This document shows positions 46,148 through 54,167 of a DNA stretch of 64,000 nucleotides, piece after piece; position 1 is the first letter of the stretch; the number at the start of each line of letters is the position of its first letter. This DNA comes from Paralcaligenes ureilyticus (GTDB taxonomy: Bacteria > Pseudomonadota > Gammaproteobacteria > Burkholderiales > Burkholderiaceae_B). The position numbers and the translations under genes are program-made. The stretch lies in the NCBI RefSeq assembly GCF_004346225.1, contig NZ_SMAJ01000001.1, positions 1 through 64,000 of the forward strand, written 5' to 3'. The notes beneath the pieces are model-generated. The model had not been told where the DNA came from, did not search any database, and saw nothing but the letters and a program-made list of their open reading frames with translations.

Positions 46148-46218
46148 ACGACGCCAAAGAATGAACTGAGATTCAAGCCGCCTGCAACGCAATCCAGGCA
46201 GACGACATGTATACTTAT

Positions 46219-47199
46219 TTATTCCGGCTCGAGACCCGCCGCTTGCACAACTTTTTTCCAGCGGATGGCTTCGTCGGCAACCAGTTTTCCGTATGCAGAG
46301 CCCGATTCCGGCATGATATCGGCGCCCTGGCCTTGCAACCGCTTGATCAAGGCCGGGTCTTTCATGGCAGCTGCCACCGCGACTTCCAATTTCTTCAAGA
46401 CATCCGCGGGCGTTCCGGCGGGAGCATGCAGCCCGACCCAGCCAAATACCGTCGCTTTCGGGTAACCCAGTTCGGCCACCGTGGGCACCTCGGGCAGCAC
46501 GGACACACGCTTGGGGCTGGTGACTGCAAGAGCGTGCAATTTTCCCGATACTACCTGCGGGAGAGCGGATGGCAACGACGGAGTGGCAATCTGTGCTTGG
46601 CCGGCGACGGCGGCCAGTATGGCCGGCGCTGCTCCCTTGTAAGGCACGTGAGTCCATTGCAAGCCCGTTTCCAGGCGTAACGCCTCACCGGCAAGATGCA
46701 GCGGCGAGCCTATGCCGCCCGAACTGAAATTGAGTTTGCCGGGTTCCTTTTTAGTCAGAGCGATCAGGTCGGACAATGAATTCACCTTCAACGCGGGCGT
46801 GACCACCAGGAGATGGGGCACCGTAACGAATAACGATACCGCCTCCAGATCCTTTAACGGATTTATCTGCATGTTCTTGTACAGGCTGGGTGCGGTTGCC
46901 AGGCTGGCATCGCTGACCAGCAGGGTGTACCCATCCGGCGCGGCACGGGCCACATACGTCATGGCAATCCGGCCTCCTGCGCCGGCCTTGTTCTCCACCA
47001 CGATCGACCCCCCTAGCTCCTTGGACACGGCTTGCGCGATATTACGCGCCACCACATCGGTGGTTCCACCGGGAGGATAGGGTACTACCCATGTGATCGG
47101 CCTTTCCGGGTAAGCCGCAGCCTGGACTGCCGTCTCGGGCACGCATACTGCAAAAGCAAACAACGCCGCGCACGGCAGCCATTTTGCAAACTTGTTCAT
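46219..47199 (-). CDS. Bug/TctC-family tripartite tricarboxylate receptor
   Basis: A 326-residue periplasmic receptor with a Sec signal peptide (residues 1-27, LPCAALFAFAVCVPETAVQA). Family blocks are ITWVVPYPPGGTTDVVARN, VVENKAGAGGRIAMTYVA and WTHVPYKGAAPAILAAV. The start has GGAG a few bases upstream and overlaps the preceding gene by 4 bp (ATGA). It is the last gene of a minus-strand run: SDR, MmgE/PrpD, Bug, a 236-residue protein and this Bug. The ligand is presumably a carboxylate or related small acid. Confidence 0.92.
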   Translation of the reverse strand: MNKFAKWLPCAALFAFAVCVPETAVQAAAYPERPITWVVPYPPGGTTDVVARNIAQAVSKELGGSIVVENKAGAGGRIAMTYVARAAPDGYTLLVSDASLATAPSLYKNMQINPLKDLEAVSLFVTVPHLLVVTPALKVNSLSDLIALTKKEPGKLNFSSGGIGSPLHLAGEALRLETGLQWTHVPYKGAAPAILAAVAGQAQIATPSLPSALPQVVSGKLHALAVTSPKRVSVLPEVPTVAELGYPKATVFGWVGLHAPAGTPADVLKKLEVAVAAAMKDPALIKRLQGQGADIMPESGSAYGKLVADEAIRWKKVVQAAGLEPE

Positions 47200-47906
47200 A
47201 TCCTGTCTCCCAATATTATTTCGTTGCCGGCGGGCCGGCCCGATACTTCGTAAAGCAACTTGTAAATACCGAAGCCTTCTTCACTCCAGCCCAGCCCGGC
47301 AAGCGCCGCCGTCGATAAAAGTGCTGCGCGCAGCGGCAGAATCTCGGCCTCGCGCGTGGCTTCGATCAGCAACACATAATCAGCGGACCGGTCCTGCTGC
47401 CCAACCGCACGCACCGAATCCATGCGTGCCCGCACTTCAGGCGCTGCCTCCATCCAGTGAACACCCACGATACCGTGCCGGCGCAGCAGCGCAGGTACCT
47501 GTTCATCCATAGCCGCGACAAGCCCGGCCGGATTCGCGCTTGCAGCCTTCAGCCGCCAGCTGGCCACCACAGCACCCAGGCCCCTTCCCACGCTGGCCCT
47601 CACCCGGAAGGTGTTGCGTACGACATTGGAAAATCCGGCACGAATACGCTGCGACTGAGCGCTGATTTTCCCGACCAGGCTTAGATAGCCTTCGCTTGCC
47701 AAAGCGTCGGGTGTCGATGCCTCGAACAAGGAGAAATAGGCCGGCTCCCCTTCAACCGCCTGGTAACGCCGGGCTCGCAGATAGCCGCCGGTGTCGACCC
47801 GGTCAGGTAAATGCTCATCCACATACCACCCGTCCGTTTCGCGGTCGAGCTGGGCTGCAACATCCAACCAAAGCGCCAGTGCGCCAGACCCCATCAATGC
47901 ACTCAT
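47196..47906 (-). CDS. Hypothetical protein, probably a duplicated alpha/beta-barrel domain
   Basis: A 236-residue protein with no signal peptide. The N-terminal half contains DGWYVDEHLPDRVDTGGYLRARRYQAVEG and the second half VGVHWMEAAPEVRARMDSVRAV, with alternating strand-helix pattern in both halves, as in dimeric alpha/beta-barrel (EthD/Dabb-like) enzymes or accessory proteins. The start at 47906 has AAGGGAG 5 bases upstream; a frame open to 47921 is not used. It lies between two Bug genes with 31 bp and 4-bp-overlap spacings, so it belongs to the catabolic run. Role unknown. Confidence 0.65.
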   Translation of the reverse strand: MSALMGSGALALWLDVAAQLDRETDGWYVDEHLPDRVDTGGYLRARRYQAVEGEPAYFSLFEASTPDALASEGYLSLVGKISAQSQRIRAGFSNVVRNTFRVRASVGRGLGAVVASWRLKAASANPAGLVAAMDEQVPALLRRHGIVGVHWMEAAPEVRARMDSVRAVGQQDRSADYVLLIEATREAEILPLRAALLSTAALAGLGWSEEGFGIYKLLYEVSGRPAGNEIILGDRI

Positions 47907-47937
47907 TTCGTCTCCCTTCACGGCTTCCAGCCTGAAC

Positions 47938-48927
47938 TCACTCGGCCTCGATGCCGGCCCCTTTTATAACGCCCGACCAACGATCGAAGTCGCTCCGTAT
48001 AAGAGCGGCGAACGCCTGCGGTGTCATGCTCATCGTCTCGGCGCCGACCGCAGCCAATCTTTTCTTTATATCGGGATCCGCTACGGCCTGCACAAGCGCA
48101 CGATGCAGGCGATCGACCACAGCGGCCGGAGTACCGGCCGGCGCCAGCACACCGTTCCATGTCGTCACGACCATGCCCGGCATACCGGCCTCTTTGGCTG
48201 TGGGTACATCAGGCAATGCCGGTGAGCGGCGCTCGCCGGTGACCGCCAGGGCTTGGAGTTTGCCGCCCCTGATCAGATTGATCGCCGACGGCAAGGTGGC
48301 GTACATCGCATCGACCTGGCCGCCGATCAGGCCGATCAACGCCGGGCCACCCCCCTTATAAGGAACATGCAGAATATTGATCTTGGCCAGCGACTTGAAG
48401 ATTTCCGCCGTCAGATGATTCGTACTGCCGACACCGGATGAAGCAAAGGACAGGCTTTTTTTCCGGGCCTGCGCCAGGCTGGTGAGCTCGGCGAACGACT
48501 TGACGGGTGTCGCGGAGCCCACGACCAGCACATTGGGAAATTCCGCTACCGGCATGATCGGCGCGAACGATTTTACCGGGCTGTACGGCAAGGACTTATA
48601 CAAAGTGGGACTCATCGCGATTTCATTCGTCGTACCAAACAGCAGCGTATAGCCGTCTGGCTGAGAGTTGGCAACAAATGCCGCGCCTATCGTCCCGGTA
48701 GCGCCCCCGCGGTTATCGACGATGACCGGCTGCCCCAGTTCCTTGCTGATTTTTTCAGCAATCGGACGAGCGATCAGATCGGCGACGCCCCCGGGAGGGA
48801 AAGGCACAACCAAATGGATAGGCCTGGTCGGATAGGCCGCCTGCGCCGAGCAAACCAGCGGAGCCAGGAGCAGCGCCCCTAGCAAGGCCGAGTTGCATAA
48901 ACCGCGCCTGAAGAGAGTTTGAAACAT
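47938..48927 (-). CDS. Bug/TctC-family tripartite tricarboxylate receptor
   Basis: A 329-residue periplasmic receptor with a Sec signal peptide (LLGALLLAPLVCSAQAA). Family motifs are IHLVVPFPPGGVADLIARP, VVDNRGGATGTIGAAFV-type sequence and LHVPYKGGGPALIGLIGGQ. GGAGG lies 5 bases before the ATG. It follows the MmgE/PrpD gene and is separated by about 30 bp from the 236-residue protein gene. It probably delivers the substrate that the SDR and MmgE/PrpD enzymes handle. Confidence 0.92.
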   Translation of the reverse strand: MFQTLFRRGLCNSALLGALLLAPLVCSAQAAYPTRPIHLVVPFPPGGVADLIARPIAEKISKELGQPVIVDNRGGATGTIGAAFVANSQPDGYTLLFGTTNEIAMSPTLYKSLPYSPVKSFAPIMPVAEFPNVLVVGSATPVKSFAELTSLAQARKKSLSFASSGVGSTNHLTAEIFKSLAKINILHVPYKGGGPALIGLIGGQVDAMYATLPSAINLIRGGKLQALAVTGERRSPALPDVPTAKEAGMPGMVVTTWNGVLAPAGTPAAVVDRLHRALVQAVADPDIKKRLAAVGAETMSMTPQAFAALIRSDFDRWSGVIKGAGIEAE

Positions 48928-48994
48928 GGATGCCTCCTATCGCAATATGCGTTTTACGTTTTATGTTCAATCAAAAGGAAATAGAATCGGCCGA

Positions 48995-50407
48995 CTATGG
49001 CGCCGCCAGCAATTCGGTCAAGTCACGCAGGTCGGCACAGTCCTCCATGCTGTCGACTGCGTCATGCAGCGCCTGCGCGCGGCGTCGGGAAAGAACCGGC
49101 GCCGCGTAGCCGTAAAACTTGTCGGCCAACTCGCCGGCATCCAGGGGAAATCTGGGATGGCCGGGTGGATAAGGGCAGCGATGTCTACGCACCGTGCCAT
49201 CGTGCATATGTATATCCACGGCTCCGCCGGCGGCCTGCGGCCACAAATCATTCAAGGCAGAGTCCTCTGTCAGTTCCGTCTTTGCGAGCAATTCGCGCAC
49301 GGTTGCATCGGCCAGTTTTGACGGTGAGAATTGCGCCTCGCCGCACTCACCGTCCAGCAGCGCGATAACCGTGCAATAGTAAAAACTGTGCTGGGCGCTT
49401 TCGATGCTGCCGGGGTATCGGCGGCCAGGATGCGCCGAGGGTGTAGCCAGGGCGAAACCGGGCAGGTGCACGACTATTTTTTCGATATCGGCCGGCCGAG
49501 GAACAGCGGCGCGATGCAGTTCGATCGCCGCGCGTATCGGCGCCAATGCGGTAGCGACCGCCGGATACGGCTTGACACTGGTTTCCAGTAAATAATACCG
49601 GCCGCCTGAAACCGGTGCGGTCAGCGCCTTGAAGTCCACACAGCCGGCCACGCTGGCCGCCCAGCCGTTCGTGCCTTCCATCAAGGGCAGCGGCCCCGTC
49701 ACGCCAACACCGGCCAACAACGCAGCCTCGACCCCGGCCTTGGCGACCCAAGCTTCGACTGTCGCCTTGATCATGGAAACCGCGCCGCTTTGCAACTGCG
49801 CGAGCGTGTTCTGATGGGTGCCCGCTATAGCCATGGCGTGCGCTGTGCGCAAAGGGTCGTCCCAGCTGAGTCGCGCAGCCAATGCGGCCGTGGAGAATTG
49901 CGCATTAGTGCCATGGTGCCAGCCGCGCTTCCATAGCGAGGGTTCTCCGGCAAAATTGCACAGGCGCATATGCACTTCGTACGCCGCCACCAGCGCAGCC
50001 AGAAGATCTTTGCCGCTGCATCGTTCGCGTTCACCCACCGCCAACGCCACCGCGAGGTTTCCGCTGGGATGCGCGGGATCCCGAGCGAAGTAATAATCGT
50101 TGCTGTCCAGATAGCGCAACAAACTGCCATTGACGAAAGTGGCCAACGCCGCCGACGTTTTTTCGCCCGTTCCAATCAGCGTGGATTGCGGCGAACCTCC
50201 ACAATCGATTGCCACGCGGCGGACCGCGATCCCGAGATCGCTGTGCAAACCTCCGTAGGCGCAGCCGAGCGTATCCAGGATCAACGCCTTCGCAGCCTTT
50301 ATCACGCCCGCGGGCAACTCGTCGTAGCGCACCGAATGCACCAGCCCAGCCAAGCTTCCCAGCACGGTGGCCGCACCGGACTCAGGTTTGGTGGGCGGGA
50401 CATTCAT
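48995..50407 (-). CDS. MmgE/PrpD-family protein
   Basis: A 470-residue protein of the MmgE/PrpD family, which includes 2-methylcitrate dehydratase and cis-aconitate-decarboxylase-like enzymes but is diverse. Visible family regions are LILDTLGCAYGG near residue 42-53, the segment GWHHGTNAQFSTAALAARL at about 160-178, and YPAVATALAPI. The ATG at 50407 is preferred; a TTG at 50416 would overlap the SDR stop by 4 bp (TTGA) and is also possible. It lies downstream of an SDR gene and upstream of a Bug gene. Substrate unknown. Confidence 0.86.
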   Translation of the reverse strand: MNVPPTKPESGAATVLGSLAGLVHSVRYDELPAGVIKAAKALILDTLGCAYGGLHSDLGIAVRRVAIDCGGSPQSTLIGTGEKTSAALATFVNGSLLRYLDSNDYYFARDPAHPSGNLAVALAVGERERCSGKDLLAALVAAYEVHMRLCNFAGEPSLWKRGWHHGTNAQFSTAALAARLSWDDPLRTAHAMAIAGTHQNTLAQLQSGAVSMIKATVEAWVAKAGVEAALLAGVGVTGPLPLMEGTNGWAASVAGCVDFKALTAPVSGGRYYLLETSVKPYPAVATALAPIRAAIELHRAAVPRPADIEKIVVHLPGFALATPSAHPGRRYPGSIESAQHSFYYCTVIALLDGECGEAQFSPSKLADATVRELLAKTELTEDSALNDLWPQAAGGAVDIHMHDGTVRRHRCPYPPGHPRFPLDAGELADKFYGYAAPVLSRRRAQALHDAVDSMEDCADLRDLTELLAAP

Positions 50408-50412
50408 GGTCG

Positions 50413-51168
50413 TCAAAATGCGAAACGGCTAGAACCGCCATCGACTGGAATGACTGTGCCGGTGACATAAGCGGCCAGGGGCGATGCCAGGAAAACCGCC
50501 AGTGCGGCAATTTCCTCGGGTTCGCCAAAACGGCCCGCGGGGATTTCAGCCTGCGCATATTCACGTTCACTTTCCGGCGTGGGGTAGCGCCGCAATATTT
50601 GTTCTGTACGGATGCGTCCAGGCTGCAGACAATTCATGGTAATGCCATCTGCGGCAACTTCCCGCGACAGGCCCTTGGACCACACGTGCACTGCCGCCTT
50701 GGCGGTGAACGCTGCGTTCAGCATGCGAGGCTCCGACGTACCGGTGAACGTGACCACCCTGCCCCATTTTTGTTGACGCATGGCAGGGATGATCGCGTGG
50801 GTCAGTTCCCGAATACGGAAGAAATTGAGCGTCATGCCTTCCATCCACTGTTCGCGAGCGGCATCGAATGGCACAGGGCGACTCGCGCCCGCTGCATTCA
50901 TGAGAATATCCACATGGCCTAACAGCCGCTGGGCTTGCGCGGCCACCCGCTCGGGAGCGTCTTCGTCATAGAAATCCGCTTCCAGCGCGGTGATCTTGCC
51001 ACGGCCCTGCGTGGCGACTTCAGCCGCGAGCTTTTCCACCAATCCTTTGCGCCGCGCCACTCCCACCACATTGGCGCCCGCCAGGGCCAGCATACGCGCC
51101 GTCGCCCGCCCTATACCCTGGCTGGCACCAGTGACCAACGCCGTGCGTCCTGCAAAGTCCAATTCCAT
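50413..51168 (-). CDS. Short-chain dehydrogenase/reductase
   Basis: A 251-residue classical SDR. The cofactor motif T-G-x-x-x-G-x-G is TGASQGIG at residues 12-19, NAAG is present near 89-92, and the active-site region has Ser/Thr in VTFTGTSEP and Lys in FTAKAAVHVWSKG; the usual YxxxK is not intact (FTAKA in its place, with Phe instead of Tyr), which is unusual. AGGGA lies 7 bases before the ATG at 51168, so I did not use the open frame back to 51255. It heads the minus-strand run and is divergent from an IclR regulator gene. Confidence 0.88.
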   Translation of the reverse strand: MELDFAGRTALVTGASQGIGRATARMLALAGANVVGVARRKGLVEKLAAEVATQGRGKITALEADFYDEDAPERVAAQAQRLLGHVDILMNAAGASRPVPFDAAREQWMEGMTLNFFRIRELTHAIIPAMRQQKWGRVVTFTGTSEPRMLNAAFTAKAAVHVWSKGLSREVAADGITMNCLQPGRIRTEQILRRYPTPESEREYAQAEIPAGRFGEPEEIAALAVFLASPLAAYVTGTVIPVDGGSSRFAF

Positions 51169-51381
51169 ATCAGATTCCCTTGTTGTAATGACGCGCCGGC
51201 ACGTTTGTACCGCCCCGGCACCGCTACTGTATATTTTGCTATTTTTCTCATTCAATGAGACAATAGTTCATTCAATGATAATTATTGACGCGTCAGCCTG
51301 GTTTGTCAATGCTGGGAAATGACGGCTGCATGGCCAGCCCCTACAATTCGCGGGGCTTTACCCAAGAGAGCGCAGGCGGTG

Positions 51382-52206
51382 ATGAAAGAAACAGGCAAGA
51401 TCAGTTCAAGTGCGGCGAGCATGGCACCGCACGGCTTAGGAAGCGATGTGAAAGAAACCAGCACAGTCAAACGAATATTGTTATTGCTGCAGTGCCTGGT
51501 GGATTATCCGGAGGAAACCGCCCAAAGCCTGGCACAGCGCCTGAATTTGCCGCGCAGTTCAGTTCATAGGTTATTGGCTACGCTGTGCACTAATGAATTT
51601 GCGCGTCACGAGTCGACCGGGGGGTTCGGCCCAGGCCTGGAGCTGTACCGGATGGCGAGCAAACTCGGCACGCGGATGTCGTATCGCAAGCTTGCCGAGT
51701 CTTATCTGCAGGAACTCTCGGCACAGTTTCACGAGACCTCGATCCTGACGCTGCTGGAACGTCAGCAACTGAAAATGTTCCACGCCGCCAACGGTTCGCC
51801 AACCGATCCAATGCGCTATAACATCCGGCTCAACGCCCTGGAACCTCTGGTATGGGGAGCAACGGCACGAGTGCTGCTGGCGCACTTGAGTAACGAGGAA
51901 ATCAACCGGGCCATAGCCAAAAAAGAACCTTCGCCCGTGCAGGGCCTGATCCCGGATGAAGCCGAGATAAATGAATCGCTACAGCGTATTCGTATAGACG
52001 GCTATGCCATTACCCACTCACACCGCACCCCCAATACAGTGGGTGTCGCGGCGCCGTTTTTCAACGGCGCGGGAGAAGTCGTCGGTAGCCTGGGCTTTCT
52101 GATCCCCGAGTTCCGCTGGACCGGAACCCACCCGGACAACGTCGTCCAGGCCTTGCTGCACGCCGCCGCCGCGCTATCGCGGCAATTAGGATACTCGCAG
52201 AAATAG
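51382..52206 (+). CDS. IclR-family transcriptional regulator
   Basis: A 274-residue regulator. The N-terminal winged helix covers about residues 25-85 (TVKRILLLLQCLVDYPEE, then LAQRLNLPRSSVHRLLATL), and the C-terminal GAF-like effector domain holds FHAANGSPTDPMRYNIRLN and GVAAPFFNGAGEVVGSLGF. I use the ATG at 51382 because it has GCAGGCGG upstream and fits the usual length; an ATG at 51319 would add 21 residues. It is divergent from the SDR-MmgE/PrpD-Bug run and most likely controls it. Confidence 0.88.
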   Translation: MKETGKISSSAASMAPHGLGSDVKETSTVKRILLLLQCLVDYPEETAQSLAQRLNLPRSSVHRLLATLCTNEFARHESTGGFGPGLELYRMASKLGTRMSYRKLAESYLQELSAQFHETSILTLLERQQLKMFHAANGSPTDPMRYNIRLNALEPLVWGATARVLLAHLSNEEINRAIAKKEPSPVQGLIPDEAEINESLQRIRIDGYAITHSHRTPNTVGVAAPFFNGAGEVVGSLGFLIPEFRWTGTHPDNVVQALLHAAAALSRQLGYSQK

Positions 52207-52238
52207 GTACTGGGTCAACCCACATGGGATTTCCGGGC

Positions 52239-52711
52239 TAGGGCATTTCGGTTGACGTGTTTACGGAACTGAACGCGTTTTGTGTCGCTCTTTTTTGAGC
52301 CGTTCTGGGTGGAGGTCGTTCTATTAACACGCCGCAGGGCGAGGGGTGGGTCGAGGAAGTCTACGGGCAACGTGACAGAGGCAAGCTGCGGACAACACGA
52401 CAGAGACAGGCTGCCGGCAAGTGAGTTCCTGGCATGCCGTAACGCGAGCCGTCTATGGGGGCCGGGGCGGGGCCGGCGTAAGGCGTGCGCCGGATGCTGA
52501 CGAAGGGAAGGCGGGGGCTGTCGGCGGGCCATGTTTGAGTGGAGCCGCGACAGCGGCGTAGCGAGTTTGGCCCGACGCCCGCCTGGACGAGGCAGATCCG
52601 GATCAAGCACGCCGTGCCGGCCCCGCCCCGGCCTCCATAGACGGCGTCTTCAAATACCAAAACGGCCAAGCCAAATCCCATGCCGTATACCGCTTGACCA
52701 AAAATGCTCTA
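52239..52711. mobile_element. Non-autonomous element with terminal inverted repeats, copy 2
   Basis: The left end TAGGGCATTTCGGTTGACGT and the right end, reverse complement TAGAGCATTTTTGGTCAAGC, are imperfect inverted repeats. Both ends match copy 1 at 29390-29680, while the interior here is about 180 bp longer. No transposase is seen. Its right terminal bases TAG coincide with the purU stop codon. Confidence 0.72.
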
Positions 52712-53563
52712 ACGGAACACAACAGTCTTGCAACCGTTCAGAATAATTCTATGTTCGGCATGCCACTTGACCGCATGCGCCAAGGCAATGCATTCGGCGT
52801 CCCGCCCAATGTTGGCGAGTGTTTCGGGGTCGAAGGCATGGTCGACGCGGATGACCTCCTGTCCGATTATCGGTCCTTCGTCGAGTTCAGCCGTTACGTA
52901 GTGCGCGGTCGCGCCGATCACTTTTACGCCGCGCTCGTAGGCCTGATGATAGGGCCTGGCTCCCTTGAACCCGGGTAGGAACGAGTGATGAATATTGATC
53001 GCGCGCCCTACAAGCCTGGCGCAGAAATTGTCGGAGAGGATCTGCATATAACGCGCAAGCACCACAAAATCCGACTTCGTCGACTCGATCACATCGAGAA
53101 CCCTGTCCTCCTGCTCGGCTTTCTTGCTCTGATCTACAGGAAAACAATGGAAGGGTATGTTGTACGAAGCAGCAAGCGGGTAAAAATCGGGGTGATTCGA
53201 GACAATGGCGCGGATATCGACGTGCAGCAATCCGGACCTGTGCCGGAACAATAAATCGTTCAGGCAATGTCCGAACTTCGACACCATGATCACAACACCC
53301 GGCCTGATTGCCGTGTCGTTCAAGCTCCACTGCATCGCAAAGGCATCCGCCAATTCCGTGAACTCGCCGGCGAGCCGTTCAAGGCTATGCGTACCGGAAA
53401 AACATACCCGAATGAAAAACCGGTTGTTGCTTACATCGCCGAACTGGGCGCTATCGAGAATATTACAACCGCGGTCGGCCAGGAATCCTGCGACGGCGTG
53501 AACGATGCCGGGGCGATCCAGGCACGATAAGAGCAAAACAAATTTTTTACACACGGCTTCCAT
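52709..53563 (-). CDS. purU: Formyltetrahydrofolate deformylase
   Basis: A 284-residue PurU, which hydrolyses 10-formyl-THF to formate and THF. An N-terminal ACT domain (about residues 7-80, LSCLDRPGIVHAVAGFLADRG) precedes the formyl-transferase-like domain, with active-site Asn and His in INIHHSFLPGFKGA and the Asp in ELDEGPIIGQ. The start at 53563 gives the standard length; the open frame to 53635 overlaps soxG. It ends the sox run, where it would recycle one-carbon units made by sarcosine oxidase. Its stop codon is formed by the end of the adjacent inverted-repeat element. Confidence 0.94.
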   Translation of the reverse strand: MEAVCKKFVLLLSCLDRPGIVHAVAGFLADRGCNILDSAQFGDVSNNRFFIRVCFSGTHSLERLAGEFTELADAFAMQWSLNDTAIRPGVVIMVSKFGHCLNDLLFRHRSGLLHVDIRAIVSNHPDFYPLAASYNIPFHCFPVDQSKKAEQEDRVLDVIESTKSDFVVLARYMQILSDNFCARLVGRAINIHHSFLPGFKGARPYHQAYERGVKVIGATAHYVTAELDEGPIIGQEVIRVDHAFDPETLANIGRDAECIALAHAVKWHAEHRIILNGCKTVVFR

Positions 53564-53579
53564 AAACCCCTGTCCAAAA

Positions 53580-54167
53580 TCAAGCCTTGAATTCTTCGAT
53601 GGCATCGACAAGCCATTCCAGGATGCTGAGCGCAAAGCTGCGCGGCACCAATATGTGGAAGCTGCCTGGCGCGGTTTTGACGATCAGCACGTGCACGGCA
53701 TGCAACCCTGTCGCAACGACACGTCCTGTCGCGAAAGCCACGTCGGAGAAATCGATGCCTATCCCCTTCTCGAGCACAACATGGGAATCGTCGCCGCAAA
53801 GCGCGATCGCAACGATTCGGCCAAAGGAAAGATCGGTCACCGCAGCCAGGCTGCCCAGTTCGCTTTTCAGTGCAAAGGCAAGCGCGGTGCCGGTACCGGG
53901 CGCCGTCGCGATTTGCCAGGTATCGGGTGCAATCGGCATCATCGAGACCGGCCCGGATATCGAAGCCAGCCCGGGCGCGCCAGGCGCCGCGACGCCGGCA
54001 ATGCGCGCGATGCTCGGCGCAATGTCGGGCGATCCGGCATAGGCGGCAACCAGCACGCAATCGACCGGAAGCTCCGACAGCTCCATGCGATGCAAGCGAA
54101 GGGGAAGCTCTCCGGTAGCCGGCGATCCCGCCAGCGCGCTTCGGTATTGAAGAGAATGATCAGCCAT
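53580..54167 (-). CDS. soxG: Sarcosine oxidase gamma subunit
   Basis: A 195-residue SoxG, the smallest GcvT-like subunit of heterotetrameric sarcosine oxidase, which has no cofactor motif of its own. Recognisable blocks are PGLASISGPVSMMPIAPDTW and, at the C-terminus, PRSFALSILEWLVDAIEEF, typical of the family. The ATG at 54167 overlaps the soxA stop by 8 bp; the open frame to 54221 inside soxA is not used. It is followed 16 bp later by purU. Confidence 0.9.
   Translation of the reverse strand: MADHSLQYRSALAGSPATGELPLRLHRMELSELPVDCVLVAAYAGSPDIAPSIARIAGVAAPGAPGLASISGPVSMMPIAPDTWQIATAPGTGTALAFALKSELGSLAAVTDLSFGRIVAIALCGDDSHVVLEKGIGIDFSDVAFATGRVVATGLHAVHVLIVKTAPGSFHILVPRSFALSILEWLVDAIEEFKA

Noticed and set aside
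53564-54060. N-terminal extension or alternative frames around the start of purU
   Set aside because: Upstream codons overlap soxG; the ACT-domain N-terminus at 53563 is the standard PurU start.
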